From Curvularia sp. ZM96 (lineage: Eukaryota > Ascomycota > Dothideomycetes > Pleosporales > Pleosporaceae): a DNA stretch of 64,000 nucleotides. Numbering within the stretch: position 1 is the stretch's first letter; each line of letters begins with the position of its first letter. Position numbers and translations under genes: made by a program. The stretch covers positions 3,596,001-3,660,000 of the forward strand of contig JAJGBQ010000001.1 of assembly GCA_022457065.1 (NCBI GenBank), written 5' to 3'. The notes beneath the pieces are model-generated. The model ran no database searches, was not told the DNA's origin, and saw only the letters and a program-made list of their open reading frames with translations. This document shows positions 41,347-52,466 of this stretch, piece after piece.

Positions 41347-42384
41347 ATGTACGCTTTCCGCGACACGCTGCTAAGCCCATCGCCAAAGGGCCCATCGGAT
41401 ATCACCAAATGGGACGATACTGCCCATGACCAACAAAATATTCGTGAATGCATCGCACGGGGAGAGATCGAGACAGTCCGCTTAGGAGCCTTAACCAATC
41501 GCACCTGGATTATCAGCGAACGATACTGCGCCCTAGGGGATGGAGTAGATTCTCTCGAAGGCTACCTCCGCTCTATATGGTACACCTACTATCAGCTTAG
41601 TCGACTGGCGTCGCATGCTGACCAGGATCGCCTGGTGCTGGATATCGTCCGCATTCAGGGACTCGGCCCACTGACTAGACCAGTCTCGGGTAACTTTGGT
41701 ATTGACATCGCACGGACAGTCCAAGGCACGCTATGGAACGACCTACCCTTCCTAGCTACAGACATGACAGATTTCTGGATCAACAACTGCGCACCCATGT
41801 CTCATGTGCACCGCCTTAACTTTGCCTCCTTTCTAGCCAAACTGGCATCAACGCGCGTAGCCAACGACCAAATCTGCCAGATTGCTCTCATTCTGTTTCG
41901 CTGGACATTAGAGGAGACACGAGCACTTTCTAGCCTAGATAAGCAAGACGAAGATCCCTCCCGGAACGTCCATAGTCTTGCCATTGAAGACTTGCTACCA
42001 GCTGTCTGTGCGTGGATCGGAGAGGCCAGACACATCCTCATTCTACTCTCCGACGTTTTCTGGAATGACTGCCCGAGCGTGGTTAGCGAAGGCGGCCAGG
42101 ATTTCGTTGACTCTGATCTGGGAATGCGATCACCAACTGGATTCACCCCATGGCGATGGATGTACTGGCTAAAGCGTTTGCATGAGATCCGCGATGATGC
42201 ACGCGCTGCTGACCGAAAGGATATAGAAGCGCTTGCAGCGGATGCTATTGAACCCATGATTAACACTGTAAAGTCACGTAACTCGGGAATCCTACGGGCT
42301 TACGAAAAAGGTGGGCCTGGTCTGCATCAGGATCCACATCTGCTATGCTTGGCTACGGAGACTCCGAAGGAAGAAGAAAGTTAG
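41347..42384 (+). CDS. DUF3632-like fungal protein inserted in a monooxygenase locus
   Basis: A single exon encodes 345 aa from the ATG at 41347, which has A at -3. An earlier in-frame ATG at 41209 would add 46 low-complexity residues but has a poor context. The protein has the helical make-up of the DUF3632 family: EGYLRSIWYTYYQLSRL, DQDRLVLDIVRIQGLG, DLLPAVCAWIGEARHIL and WRWMYWLKRLHEIRDDARAA. Function of the family is unknown. The gene is flanked on both sides by pieces of one monooxygenase gene, and its stop codon lies 6 bp before the downstream piece, so it arrived there by insertion or rearrangement. The frame itself is intact, unlike its surroundings. Confidence 0.6.
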   Translation: MYAFRDTLLSPSPKGPSDITKWDDTAHDQQNIRECIARGEIETVRLGALTNRTWIISERYCALGDGVDSLEGYLRSIWYTYYQLSRLASHADQDRLVLDIVRIQGLGPLTRPVSGNFGIDIARTVQGTLWNDLPFLATDMTDFWINNCAPMSHVHRLNFASFLAKLASTRVANDQICQIALILFRWTLEETRALSSLDKQDEDPSRNVHSLAIEDLLPAVCAWIGEARHILILLSDVFWNDCPSVVSEGGQDFVDSDLGMRSPTGFTPWRWMYWLKRLHEIRDDARAADRKDIEALAADAIEPMINTVKSRNSGILRAYEKGGPGLHQDPHLLCLATETPKEEES

Positions 42385-42389
42385 ACTAG

Positions 42390-42614
42390 ATTGATGTCCT
42401 TGGACGTGTGTTCTACGACCGAGAGTACAGTGCGCATGTACGGTATGGAGTTGATAGGGAGAAGGACGCTGTGCTTGTCTTGAGGCCGGATGGCTGGGTG
42501 GGTACTGTTATGGAATTGGATGGATTTGCTGGGCAGAGGCTGGAAAAATATCTTGGGGGGTTTTTGGTAGATGTGGATGTGTGTGGAGAAGGGAGAGCGA
42601 AGTTGTGGATATGA
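42390..42614 (+). pseudogene. C-terminal domain fragment of the same monooxygenase
   Basis: An open frame of 74 codons reads IDVLGRVFYDREYSAHVRYG, then AVLVLRPDGWVGTVMELDG and LEKYLGGFL. This is the thioredoxin-fold C-terminal domain of phenol-2-monooxygenase-type hydroxylases (the RPDG.VG core is characteristic). It has no start and begins right after the stop of the DUF3632-like gene. With the 40158-40835 piece it makes two ends of one gene; roughly 200 codons between them are absent. Confidence 0.8.
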
Positions 42615-43077
42615 AGGAGATAGAAAAATCACTTTCGAAGAGAACTCAGAACATGTTATCTCTCCCTAGAATACTCTTTGCAGAAAACTCCGTCTAAGGA
42701 TGTTTACTATCATCATGTTTGTGACGAAAAGAATCAACGCCATACTGCGAGGGTAGGCGGCGGTGCCCATAGTTTTGTTTCTTGTATGAGGGGCCTAAAC
42801 AGTCGTCTGGGTTATTGTCATATTCATTTTGTCTAACCCTCACTTAGTGTGACATAAGGTCGGTAAATTCTGTTGTGATGTAGCGACTCTAAGGAAGAAG
42901 CCAACATGTGGGGTACTAGAGAAGATCTAGGGGCGCATCACGTCGCTAATCCGCCAAGTCTGCAGGCATGATGACGTACCCCGCGTCTTGTCCGCGCCTC
43001 CGCGTCAGTCCTCGTCTGCGAGCAACTATGGATTCGTTCCAAGTCCCTAGCCCTGGTACTTTTCACTTTGCACAGCC
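42615..43077. other. intergenic region
   Basis: 463 bp, no gene seen. It should hold the promoter of the PX-associated gene. Confidence 0.6.
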
Positions 43078-45243
43078 ATGTCCACATCCAAACCCCTGAC
43101 TCCTGCGCAAACACACGCTCTCTTCGATATCCTGATCCATCACCAGGTCTACGCCGAGATTGAAGCCTTCAAATACCCCGCTACAATCGATCAGTATGGC
43201 TATCCGTTTCGCAAAGCCGACGGCGTGCAGTCGACCAGCCCGTTGCTGCAGAACATGCTCAACAAGTTTGCGCTGTGCAACCCCGCCATCAGGAACTTTG
43301 GAGAGGCATGGTGGTCCGAAAAGATCCAGACGCTGGTCGCAAGAATGGCCGAAGCCGAACTGAGCGAGAGTTACGACAAGGGCGCTATTGGTAGTAGAAA
43401 AGCGCTTGCAACTGCAGCAAGTAGTATTGCCGAATACGTGGCAAGGGGCATGCTGGGAGGCTATTCGCGTGCGAAGACGAAGGAGGGAAAAAAGGAGTAC
43501 GATACCAGCAAACCCGAGGACGTCATCCAGGGCTTTGAAGAGCTTGTGCATGAATCAATATATGGCAACGCTCTCGATGACCTATGTGAGAAAGTCAAGG
43601 CGACTCCAAGACTCGAGGACCATTCAAGTAGCCTACAGGCAGCGCATGAATACATGCTACTAAAGTGAGTGCTCTCATACAACGTTAATGTATGTGACTC
43701 TGACAGCAACAGTGCTGCTTCTTTCCTCCATCACGTCTTCGTCATGTCGCCCGATGGCCAGTACCTCGTCCGTCTCCTCGAGAACCTGCACCGTCTCATT
43801 CCATACACCGTCATCAAGCAGACACTCCGCGTCGGTAATGCTGCTACAATGATCAACGGGATGGTTAGGCTCGTACTAGCTAAGCTGTCTGTCACGGCCA
43901 TGACAAACTGGATAGGTCTTACAAACAACACCAACGACGGCATGAACCTCCTACAGCAAATCATCTCGACAGTATTAGCATGGGACACGTCCGAGTTTCA
44001 GAAGCGTGCGAGTAAGCTTGAGACATCGCGCAATGCACCTGACAAGAAGGTCTTTAAAGCTATCAAGACCTTTGTCTATGCCTCGCGAGAGAAGCACGAA
44101 GCGGCACGAAGCCAGTCCATTTCAGAATCAAAGTCTATTGTGGCCGTCATTCTTGAGACTGCTGACCCGCCGTACAAGATCGATGCTGAATCACTTAATG
44201 AACACCAACATAGTGTGGCCATGGAATACCTCAGCACCTACCTCTCCATCCGTGACCGCGAGGAACTAACCAAGGTACTTTGCAAATCCAACCCTGACGT
44301 CCTGACGTCCACAATCCGTGACGCCGTTGCAGCCATGGATCCCGTCATCCGAGCCATCCACAATGCTGTCGATCTGTCAGGTACCGTCACGGACGCCGAG
44401 GCTTTCATCACGGATCTGATCAAGACGGCCAAACCCAAGAAGAAGGGTGGCTACCGAAGCCGGGATGCTTCCAAGTCGCGGCCAAGCTCACCAGATCCAG
44501 CCAGCATCATGGACCAAGAAGCAAGCGATGCTCCTACAGTGGAAGAATTCGTACAACTGCTGAAGAAGCATGCGCCTTCGATGCACAAGTTCCTACACCA
44601 GGTCACCAAGAACGCACCGGAGCTTGCAGACGACTACCTAGCCTATGCTAAGCGCATATTCTCCGAGTTCCGAGTTGATCAACGTGCACTAGAAGCAGAA
44701 GAGCGAGGCGAGGGCGGTGCAGGAAATATGACAGCACCACTGCATTCTATATTTGAGACTCTGAGCAAGGAAAAGCAGGAAGAATTGAAGGAACTTCTCG
44801 ACAAGCATGAAAATCACCTCACACACCTCAAATCCACATCACAAGCACGGCTAGAATCCATCATGCGACCAACGCCATCATCATCGCAAAACGGCAGCGG
44901 TACAACCCACGGCCCGGGCATGTACCTCGCCCGCTGGAACGCTCTTCTCGACAGCACACTCATCTCCCCTGCCACCATCCACGGCCCTGTCCGCAGGGGC
45001 TGGGAAGTCAAGGGCGAACTCGATGGGAAAGGTCTCAAAACCAACACTACGCTTCTAAGCGACAGGCCCAGCAAACGTGACCGTGTTAGTGCCATGATGG
45101 CGGACGGCACGGGTGATCGCATCGAGCGCAAAGAAAGGAAGCGTGATGGGCTTGAGGAAGAGAGCATGGAGGTTGTCTGGGAGAGCTTGAGAGATGGTTG
45201 GGTGGGCGTTTGTAGGGGGCTGGAAATCATGGGGCCGGATTAG
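43078..45243 (+). CDS. PX-associated-domain protein (DUF3818/PXB type, Lec1-like)
   Basis: Two exons, 43078-43664 and 43707-45243, with a very short 42-nt intron (GTGAGT...TGACAG), encode 707 aa. The N-terminal PX-associated block starts LTPAQTHALFDILIHHQVYA. The DUF3818 signature follows: MINGMVRLVLAKLSVTAMTN, TNDGMNLLQQIISTVLAWDT. Yeast Ypr097w/Lec1 has both parts plus a PX phosphoinositide-binding domain; I see no PX domain here, so this is either a PX-less paralogue or a divergent one. The C-terminal third is basic and includes GPGMYLARWNALLDSTLISP. It is likely cytosolic or membrane-associated with a role in lipid handling, by family only. Confidence 0.82.
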
Positions 45244-46300
45244 AGGGTTGGTCTCTGGGTTAGAAACGGCAGGTATATAGCATATCTAATGGCGTGGGAA
45301 GACATGTATTGCAGTAAATATAATGGTAGAATGCATGATCTATCTTTGAAGCTATCCTTCCTTTCCCCTGTTCTCCTTCTTTCCCTTTCTCTCGTCCTCC
45401 GATCGGTTTTCCAGACGTCAAAGTCGAAACCCCGGACTTCGCGCGCGTGCATCACCCGAGTACTCGGAACCTCGGAATGCAAGTGTATCCGGGTATCCGA
45501 GAGACATGACGATGGGATCGCCGTGAAGAAGCCTTTTGACATGGTCATGTGAATGCTGGAGTCTAAACGTTGCTTGTACCTACTCGCCATACCCCCCGGG
45601 ACGGAGAGGACAGAACGTGGGGCCCGGGTGGACTCTTGTTTGGCCGTCTACTTGCGTTCATGTGGATTCTGCTTGAGGATATTTTTCTGGGTTTTCGTTG
45701 ATCATGAGTGGTTCTGACGTTTGGACTTATGCGGTCAAAACGGGACGGACGGGCGGACGGATAGGGCGGACGAAAGTTCTTCGTGCATATGCGAGGAAGA
45801 TCTGAGTCATGGAATGTGGTAGTATGGCTTTTCTTTGCAAGATGGAGTGGGGAGACAGACGCATTTCATGGGGATGTTGCGTTGAGGCATGGAGAGCATG
45901 ACGCTGACGATGGAGATCTCGTTCTGGTACTATTTTGCAGATGGACAAGTGCGGAGACGCGAAGAACTCGCTTTACAAATAATGATATTATTAATACAGA
46001 GAAAAGAACAAAAGTCGTGTCTAGTGTAGACATAAGTGGTATCCCATAGAGACATGTGAAAACGCCCGGCCGCACTCCCGTACAAGAATACATTCAAAAC
46101 AACAATTTCCACTCCCGCCTTTCCAGGGGGGTTTTTTTTTGTTTTCGGAAGACCCCACAATGCGACATAGGAAAGTAAACAGTCGCTGAAAAGACAGAAA
46201 ACAATAAGAACCAAAAATTCGTCCGTGATCAGCGCACCCCTCAGGCCACACATTGAAAATCTACAGCTCGGCACGGGAATGTGAAGTAACGACCCGGCGA
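45244..46300. other. intergenic region between convergent genes
   Basis: 1.06 kb between the PX-associated gene and a minus-strand hypothetical gene. No gene, tRNA or element recognised. Confidence 0.6.
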
Positions 46301-48190
46301 TCATGACATGACGATCTTATCCCAGCCCTCAAGATCCGGGATCCGGTAGTCCCCCTGCTCATCGTCACCCCACGCTACGACATCGACGCTCAGCGTCCAG
46401 GCGACAAGCACCATGCGCGCCACAAAAGCGATCGTCGGGACATCGAGTGGCAATTCAGATTTGAGTACGCGTTCCAGTTGCTTGGCTAGGGTTTGTTCAC
46501 TGTCGTCGTTCGATGAGATTTGGCTTGCGTCTGAGGGGCTTGTGTTGTTGGATAGGAGGCTGGAGCGGTTGGAGCGGCGGGCTGGACTGTGATGCGGGGA
46601 GATGGAACGGCGGAGTGGTTGTGGTGCGGAGCGGCGACGGAGAGGTGCCGGGATTGCACTTGCTGAGTTTGAGTGGGGGATATGTGCAGAGATGGCGCGG
46701 TCGTAGGAGCGTTGGATCTCGAGCTTTGTGGCTTCTTCTACTGCTTTCAGCACGGCGTGCGGTTTCATGTCCGGGACGAGTGCCATCAATCGCTCCAGTA
46801 GTGTGATGTGACGGGATATACGGGCTGTCTTGTCAGCGCGCGTGTCCGGTATCTTCGGGTTACTCGCGAGTTTGCTGAGACGGGTGCGCTCATGGTACAG
46901 TGCTCTTGCGTTTCGTGGTTCGTAGAGAGGACCAAAAATGGCGAGTTGAGGTGAGTGTCGGTGTACTTTGTCAACAAGACCTTCGAGGCGTTGGAGGAGC
47001 TTTCCCGGAGGTAAGTCGCCTGATGCGATGAATTGGATAGTTTTGATCAGTGGTGCCGTAGCAAGGGGTGCAAGACCGCCAGAGAATGGCAATGTGGCAA
47101 TGGCGTTCAACAATGTTGTGGATGTATGTGTTTCGACGGATGTAACGAGCTCATGGAATCTGAGCTCGCGTGAATTGGGTAGCGAGGTGAGAAACTCGGA
47201 TTGAGGTGATGCTGCAGAAGAGGGTTGTGTGTCGAGAGATGCTCCTGATTTCAAAGCAATGAATGTATCTTTGTTGATGAGGATACTATGAATGCCATGA
47301 TCATCTTGAGAGAATGGTAAAGAGCCGACTGCAAGGTGCTTTGCGAAGAGTGGCGAGACTCCCGAGCCACGGGCATGCCGTTGTGATTTGCTACGCTTGT
47401 TTTGCGTAAGAGAAATGTGACGTTTGGATCCGTTCGTCTGCAAAGCGGCGATTGAGACACCATAAGCACCCGTGTCCAAAGGTGTGGTGCAGTCCACGTT
47501 TTGATTCAGTTCACTCCCAAGTATTATGGAGAGAGCCATGAGCTCTGCTTTTGTGGTCGTTATCCCTGTCCTGCAGTCTTGATTGACCCCCTTCTGGCCT
47601 TCTCTTGTCCATGACGTTAGTGCGGTTTGATGAATGTTGTCGTCTCGAAGTCCATTACGCATCGAAAGCAGAGGCGATGCCAGCTTTTTTACAACTAGAC
47701 TCTTGGATCGACTAATCTCCGGAATTGACGGGTCCATGCTCTTCCGTCGTGACTTTGAGTTGGCTTCTGGTCCGGTAGGCTGCGATGTCGACTTTGATCG
47801 GTTGAGACCCCCTGCAGGTTTCCTCATCCGAGCAACAAACTTAGTCATATCTCCTGCGTATGAATACCTTTCAGCAGCGGGGTAAGCATAGATTTCGCTG
47901 GCAAACTTTTGATAGAGTCTGTCCAGTGGTACTTGTCCATCTACTCCTTGGAGGGCCGAAAACAGTGCGCAAGAAATTAGACCTTCATCCCCAGCTTTGA
48001 TAACAGCCGAGATGTTTGGAACCCACAAAGCAGTAGTTGCGTCTTGTTTTAGAGCAAGGAAACGCTTGAGAGAGTTAGGTGTTTGTATGACTTGAGATTG
48101 CTGCTCAATCTCTTCGTCCGTGACGAGCTTGTGTTGGCTCACGGCAGCCTTGGGTGGCTTGGGTAGCAAGAAACGGGTAACGAGAGCCAT
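46301..48190 (-). CDS. hypothetical protein, 629 aa, no recognised domain
   Basis: A single exon runs from ATG at 48190 (MALVTRFLLPKPPKAA). The first 120 residues look folded (LKRFLALKQDATTALWVPNI, GLISCALFSALQGVDGQVPL). A basic Ser/Lys/Arg-rich linker follows (SKSRRKSMDP, ISRSKSLVVKK). A second helical part is around LLNAIATLPFSGGLAPLATA and LLERLMALVPDMKPHAVLKA, then an Arg/Ser-rich stretch (RRRSAPQPLRRSISPHHSPA) and a C-terminal helix ending VAWGDDEQGDYRIPDLEGWD. The long stop-free frame and domain-like alternation support a real gene. I cannot assign a function. Confidence 0.85.
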   Translation of the reverse strand: MALVTRFLLPKPPKAAVSQHKLVTDEEIEQQSQVIQTPNSLKRFLALKQDATTALWVPNISAVIKAGDEGLISCALFSALQGVDGQVPLDRLYQKFASEIYAYPAAERYSYAGDMTKFVARMRKPAGGLNRSKSTSQPTGPEANSKSRRKSMDPSIPEISRSKSLVVKKLASPLLSMRNGLRDDNIHQTALTSWTREGQKGVNQDCRTGITTTKAELMALSIILGSELNQNVDCTTPLDTGAYGVSIAALQTNGSKRHISLTQNKRSKSQRHARGSGVSPLFAKHLAVGSLPFSQDDHGIHSILINKDTFIALKSGASLDTQPSSAASPQSEFLTSLPNSRELRFHELVTSVETHTSTTLLNAIATLPFSGGLAPLATAPLIKTIQFIASGDLPPGKLLQRLEGLVDKVHRHSPQLAIFGPLYEPRNARALYHERTRLSKLASNPKIPDTRADKTARISRHITLLERLMALVPDMKPHAVLKAVEEATKLEIQRSYDRAISAHIPHSNSASAIPAPLRRRSAPQPLRRSISPHHSPARRSNRSSLLSNNTSPSDASQISSNDDSEQTLAKQLERVLKSELPLDVPTIAFVARMVLVAWTLSVDVVAWGDDEQGDYRIPDLEGWDKIVMS

Positions 48191-49355
48191 GGTAGTAGCA
48201 AAATACAAGACCAAGATGACAAAAATTATGATGTTCCTGGCTTACACCTTTCTACTATGTGGGCACCAATGTTTTATACAACGGCCCCTTGGTGTAAGTT
48301 GATAGGCCATTAAACCCTGGCTGACGCCACGGGACATAGCGTGAGCCAATCGGAACTCTGGGAAGCGGCAAGCAGCCACTATGCTCATCCAGAAGGAGCT
48401 TCGGACATAACAAATAATCGGCGTATATCGTGCCTTGTGGTTCGCTCGGTTTGTCAGAATTGAAGAACTTGTGAGGTCACCAGCTCCTTGCCCTCGCGCT
48501 GACCGCCTTGAGACATTTACAGCAAAATACTTGCTATTCTCTTACTCTCGTGCATATACGTGTCATGATCAATAGGTGCATGTTAACGTTTCTTTGAAAT
48601 CTCCCCAAACTTAGCTAAATGCCACTCTAAGCAGGAATTCAGACCACGCTGTCTTCAGCGCCATTACACCACTGCACCACATTGGTCGTTTCAAAGAAAT
48701 GAAAAAACAGCCGCGTTTCTATCACTGCACACTTGACTGCTTTGTGCCATGCCTATCGTGACCAGCGGAGGAACGGATGCAACGGACCAAAGAAGATCTC
48801 CACGCACACTCCCGAGCTTAGGCACGCATGGGCCCGTTAGAAGCGGTCAGTCGAAGTAGAGAGGGTACCGCTGTCAAGTGACCAACCCAAAGTGATGTTT
48901 GAACATGTGCCCCTCGCGTCGAGGATACTGAACGAGCGTGGCCAGCCCGGCGCGGCGGATGGTGCCTAGCCGAAACACCGTGTAGCTTCGAATAAGCAAT
49001 GCGCGAATATGACATGCAAGAGTTGTCATCCGAATCTGTCCGCACACCCCGTTGGCCGGAGACATGGGAGGGTGTAGGAAGGACAGTGAATGCTCTTGCA
49101 TCTTGATGGTGTTGACTGTACAATTCCACGAGGGGCTAGGCAATCACTCAGCAAGTGCCATCGTCGATGTGGCTGACATACTCTTGTTCGACAGTTGTGG
49201 CTAACCAGTGCAGAGCTTACGGGCTGACTTCTTGTCCAATTTAAAGTGATCAAGCCTTTGCGGCGTCAACGGAATGCCTTGGCGACAGCTAGGCATCGTC
49301 ACTGCCTATGCCAGTGCGGACCATTATCCTGATATTTCGGTGAAATCGACCACCC
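48191..49355. other. intergenic region with a tRNA-like but unfoldable stretch
   Basis: 1.16 kb without a gene. The minus strand at about 48617-48690 has a perfect A-box-like TGGTGCAGTGG and a near B-box GGTCTGAATTCC, but it does not form a cloverleaf. Elsewhere nothing is seen. Confidence 0.5.
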
Positions 49356-51465
49356 TCAGCCCGCGTATGGGAATGCAGGTGTCATCTCCTCTTTCCTTGT
49401 TGGGCTAATATCGATCAAAGTACCATCGACATCGTCGCGTCTACCAACCAGTTCTTGTATCTTGAGAAGTTTCTTCTGTGCCGCCAAGAGAGGTCTTGCA
49501 TGATCGAACATCAGCTTGACCATCGTCCGCGAAGAATAGACCACAAGACAGCGTTGCACCCATTTGGCGTAGATGGCGTCTCTGGACTGCTGCTGTTGAA
49601 ATTCTTGAATCGCTGCACCCGAGCGAGCTGCTGCAGCACCAACGGTGCTCACCCAGTAGAAAACGCCGGACATCTTGTTCCACATATCCCCCACGTCAGT
49701 GCGCTGTAGTGTCTTGAACAATGCTTCGCTCAGGTGGGTGTTGAGCAAGCTAACCTCGGGTCCAAGACTATTGAAGGCTTCTGATTCTGTCACGAGAGGA
49801 TTTCGGCCTGGATTAGCAGCGGTAGAAAACGGCAGGCGGAATATCATCGATGCGGCATAGATTAGAGCGGCGATGCGACAGGCCTCGTACACCCAGTCGT
49901 TAGAAGTCTGGAGGCCTGGAATATGCGCTGCAGGAAGCCTGATTAAGCGCTTCCGTATCGCCGCGACTTGGGTATTGTATTCAGCATCTCGCCTGTGGAT
50001 ATAGGCGGCGTCCAGCTCATGGGTGTCCCGAAGAATCTCAAATGCCGCTTGATGGGAAATGAAGAGATCGGTCAAGTCCCGCATGTCCTTGAGCAGATTA
50101 CACGTGTCAGTAGAGCAGCGTGAGTCTGCAGAAACAGTTGTAAAGTCTGCTCTGGGGCAAAATAGTGGGGACTCGGGTATTGGGGCGTCATGAGCAACTG
50201 ATGGACCCCTGGTTAGGGAATATGTGGCAAGGTCTGGTAAAGGCTCATTTTCAAAAATCAAGTTACCGTGATAGCAGCACCTAACATGCGGGGTTAGCAC
50301 AATATCGAACCGTTTCAAGGCCTGACTCACACAGCACATGCTTCTGCTAGTAGTTCGTTACCCAAACCATGTATCCCACCCCGATGCAGAAGCAATTTGG
50401 CGATTCCACGCTCATGCACTCGAATTGCGGCTTCGTTTGAGGCTAATACCTCACCTATAAACAAGTGAAGCACGACCATAATAGTCGCATCTGATGATTG
50501 CGTGTTTGTATGTTGTAGTCGCTCATTGATCATGCCAATGATTTCATCCTTGAGCAGATAGGTCTGTTTGCTATCAACCGGTGTGCTCGATAACGTATCC
50601 AACCATACGGACGCTAAGATGGATGAACTGAGGAAGAGATGTGGGTGAGACAGCAAGGCCGGAAGCCATTTGATGTAGAATGAATCACTTGCGAAAACCC
50701 GGATGCCTATTTAATCAAGTAAACAACAAAAGACAGCACTGATGGAGACATGGGGACCTACAATGGCGCTTGAGGCCGAGCGAGTTGATCTCGGGGCTTT
50801 TAAAGTTAGGCAGCACGAGGAAAGGATCCACTCCATCTCCAATGTGGAACAATGTAGACATTCCGGCCGTGATTAAACGAAGAACCTGGTCTTCCTGGCT
50901 CTGCGTATCACTAGATTCATTGGAACTGGCATCTTCTTTGGTTGACTCTGTCGGTGGAGTGCGCGTAGGAGCGGAAAGATGTCGCTGGCTTTGGGGTGAC
51001 CGCTCAAGTGTGGAGCCCTCATAGATCACCCCGTCGGTCCTTAGCGCCGTCTCATTCCCGTGTCGCTGCTGCTCCAAGTGCTCTTCTGGCTCGTCTGTTG
51101 CATTCGTGTTGCCGCGCCCCTCGCACGAGATCTGCTCAACTAGGATAGAGGATGTCGGGCCTTTTCTTGTGGCTGGTGCATCAAACCTCCCGTCCTTCCT
51201 CGGCCTGTTACGGTGGTATGCCATTGCATGAGAACGCACGCTACGTCTCGCATCCTCATTCTTGAAGTGCGAGGGGTCGGTTGCAGTGAGGAACTGCAAC
51301 TGGAATGGCCCATTGTGCTTCATTCGTCGACGCGGCGCCCGCTTCTTTACTTGGTTCGCTCGGGATAGATGTTGGTCTGGACACGTGAGTAAATGCCGAT
51401 GGACTTTCACGAGACTGCTGTTACATACTAGTAGTCACATCGGACCGGGTTGATGTGGAAGCCAT
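49356..51465 (-). CDS. Fungal_trans_2-type regulator-like protein without a zinc cluster
   Basis: Four exons, 51429-51465, 50762-51349, 50331-50706 and 49356-50280, with introns of 79, 55 and 50 nt, encode 641 aa; all phases join. The start exon MASTSTRSDVTT leads to KKRAPRRRM, then the hallmark FQLQFLTATDPSHF...RRSVRSHAM of this family. A disordered Ser/Thr/Glu-rich linker is followed by the helical regulatory domain: CIRVFASDSFYIKWLPALLS, HPHLFLSSSILASVWLD, ERGIAKLLLHRGG. No Zn2Cys6 motif is present, as is common in this subgroup, so direct DNA binding is doubtful. It probably acts in the nucleus; targets unknown. Confidence 0.85.
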
Positions 51466-52466
51466 GGCGTGCAGCTGGCGGCTTCATAGAGGGGCAAGAA
51501 TCGAGGGACGCGTCGCTTCTATGGTCCGTGACTTGGGTGTAGATGCCGATCGCCCACTAGCTTGGAGCGCACGATTACATACTGTGCTTGTGCAGACTGC
51601 CGTGCCGGACAAAGTCAAGGCTTTGCGGCTGATCTGATATAGCAAGTCCCTGTCCATACGCGTTCCCCGAGGCTGTCTCACATCAGCAATCGGGGGCCAA
51701 ATACCGTGTTTGTCGACTTTACATCACCCGTGGTTAGGAGGGGCAAGACAACAGCCCAAAGCCCTGAAGATAGGTGTTATCTTTCGCTAAGTAGCTGAAT
51801 TCCTGTAGTTAGCCCCTCTTTGCTCGTGTGATTGCTCATGAGCGAAGAATGGCACGTAGACGCACGAGGCGGTAATGGAATCACGTGCGGCAGCCGTCGC
51901 ACTGGTTAGTTCAGCTCCTGCTGCACGAGACATGAAGAAGGATTCACGCCCCCACAGTTGTCAAACTGGATATGCGCGCGACAATTAATCTACGACCAAT
52001 AACAGCTGTCAGATACTAGGCCAGCTGAATCACGTCCGACAAGTATTCAGCTTGTTAAAAGTGCAAAAAGACGATCGCCACTCTACGCCGTATTCAGCAG
52101 TAATTTATACTCTCAACACAGCTGGGTACGCATTGTACTTGAATTGCATTCGACAATTGGCAGACGTGAACCTCGTGCTATCATTGAAGGATGGTAATTG
52201 GCAGACTTGAACATAAGTTATACATGGCAGTGGATAGGAGAGAATCGATCAAAGTAGTCGATTCGAGGCCAGTATACGTAAACTCAGCATAGTGACAAAA
52301 GACGCCGAAATAGTGGTGGTAAAAGCCGTGATACCAGAGAAACCGATCAATCTCTAGGCTGCGTCGGTAGCTGTAAAACAATGTGAAAGGCTAGATGCTT
52401 TTCATTTGTTTCAAACACGAAAATAGCTGCTTGTTCGCATGTTCACTGATATAGTCCACAGACGGG
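51466..52466. other. intergenic region
   Basis: 1 kb with the promoter of the Fungal_trans_2 gene and the 3' UTR of the next minus-strand gene. No feature recognised. Confidence 0.6.

Noticed and set aside
48617..48690. tRNA-like A-box and B-box on the minus strand
   Set aside because: The acceptor and T stems do not pair and the anticodon arm is too short; at most a relic.
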